Both the position numbers and the translations under genes were made by a program. From Paracentrotus lividus (Eukaryota; Echinodermata; Echinoidea; Camarodonta; Echinidae): 64,000 bases of DNA. Position 1 is the first letter of the stretch. Each line of letters begins with the position of its first letter. The DNA is taken from assembly GCA_940671915.1 (NCBI GenBank), contig CALNVZ010003426.1, forward strand, positions 50,851,978 to 50,915,977. Direction: 5' to 3'. Shown in pieces: positions 63,090-64,000 of the stretch. The notes below the pieces were generated by a model. It was not told the DNA's origin. It saw nothing but the letters and a program-made list of their open reading frames with translations, and did no database searches.

Positions 63090-63195
63090 TGTTAACTCGC
63101 GCTTCGCGCTCTTTGCTCGCTCCGCTCGCAAGATTTTATTTTTCAAAGTTTGGGGCCCCCCCCCCTCTGGAAAATCCTGGATCCGCGCCTGTATG
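63090..63195 (-). mobile_element. GCGGATCCAGG-family element next to a GCGCTTCGCGC block
   Basis: ACTCGCGCTTCGCGCTCTTTG and GCTCGCTCCGCTCGC are followed by a C run and CTGGAAAATCCTGGATCC-GCGCCTG. This joins two repeat motifs seen separately elsewhere in the window. A run of about 30 T lies at 62971-63000. Confidence 0.65.
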
Positions 63196-64000
63196 TGTTG
63201 CATTAAACAGTTATAGGTTATCAATTAACATGATTAATTGTATCCATTCAGCTCAAACTTTGGTCGACCATTCGTTTAAACAGTTAAATGTGGATAGAAA
63301 CGAATCTGACGTGTCAACGGTTGGACGTGTTGTGATTAAAAGAAGGTGACTTCTTTATGTTTTTCACAATATTAAAATTTTACATGTCTAATAATTTACA
63401 TCGCACAAAGGCCTACATTTAGCTTTTACCAGGGTTGCATATAAGGGCTGCACGATTGACATTGGATGAAGTTTGAGGAGATTTTATTGATAGTTTATTG
63501 ACCATGTTGACAGTCAGCATTGGTAGAGATAATACATAAATTAGGCTTGAACAAGTATCGTATAATAATAATAAAAAAATGACCTATGATCATTTGATCA
63601 TGCAATCTATTAAATCAATACAAAGTTATGATATCTACACACTTTTTTAGTCAGTTGTAAGTGGTACTTTGCCAATTCTATCACGCACTATCTTCGTTGG
63701 TCTTTTTTAAACAATGACATAAGACATTATAGTATTTTTTTAATGATTGGGTTATAGAGGCCTATATAATTTTTTTAATTTTCGCTTGTCGGGATGAGAG
63801 GAGTACTATATGCGAGTCAGATTATATTCAATGCAAGTTTGGCATGATGGAGCACGAAACAAAATGTGCCGATAAAATTAACAGAAATAATATTCTTTTG
63901 CATTACCTTTAACAAGTGATATGCTCCGCAGTGTCGAATCTAGGATTTAAAAATAGGGAATCGCATCCGAATTTTAGGGGAGGGGCGGTGACATTTCCCC
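63196..64000. other. Window end, no gene seen
   Basis: AT-rich. The last 70 bp (GCAGTGTCGAATCTAGGATTT, then G-rich) look like the start of another GGATCC-type repeat cut off by the window edge. Confidence 0.5.

Overview
The window is animal nuclear DNA: AT-rich, with long introns, GT-AG splice sites, microsatellites and a dense load of transposon debris. LINE clades, MITEs and GTCCGTCC or GGCGGATCCAGG repeats common in marine invertebrates point to a marine invertebrate, most likely an echinoderm. That assignment is inference; no sequence comparison was run. Two protein-coding genes can be assembled completely from exons, both on the + strand.

Gene 1 (1429-7862, five exons, 175 aa) is a histidine-triad nucleotide-binding protein of the HINT family. 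Its N-terminus is basic with no acidic residues, so it is probably the mitochondrial HINT2-like form. Its third exon is preceded by two extra 75-bp copies of the intron end plus exon start, which gives three tandem splice acceptors. Its introns and 3' UTR hold at least five short inverted-repeat transposons. A Tc1/mariner-like one begins 17 bp after the stop codon and carries the first AATAAA.

Region 9.8-22.1 kb is a transposon graveyard. Two inverted arms (about 10951-11455 and 18800-19268) enclose nested LINEs. A + strand Daphne/Jockey-like LINE is split by a - strand CR1/L2-like LINE with a nearly intact reverse transcriptase, and that LINE is itself split by a small insertion. Two more LINE 3' fragments follow.

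Gene 2 (23038-55577, six exons, 281 aa) encodes a single-pass type I membrane protein: signal peptide, one cysteine-rich Ig-like domain, Ser/Thr-rich stalk, transmembrane helix and a 55-residue cytoplasmic tail. Its third intron is about 23 kb and contains a 7.4-kb segment present twice (30953-38290 and 42109-49536). The first copy stops exactly at a 25-N gap, and the copies differ largely by small indels, so an assembly artefact is likely, although the left edge coincides with a transposon terminus.

The most unusual structural theme is a set of unrelated-looking elements that share one design: each is built of many palindromic or head-to-head copies of its own short motif. Themes include GGTCTAA (four loci plus one duplicate), GACTAGCTTTAAAGCTAGTC, GTAACGCGAGTTAC, GTTACAACCGTTAT, ATTTAGACCATGGTCTAAAT, GGAGACGTCTCCG, CACAGTGTGAA, CCACGAGGCCGAGG, GTAAC/GAGTAAA and GCTCGCGCTTCGCGC. 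The downstream 56-64 kb holds no recognisable gene.
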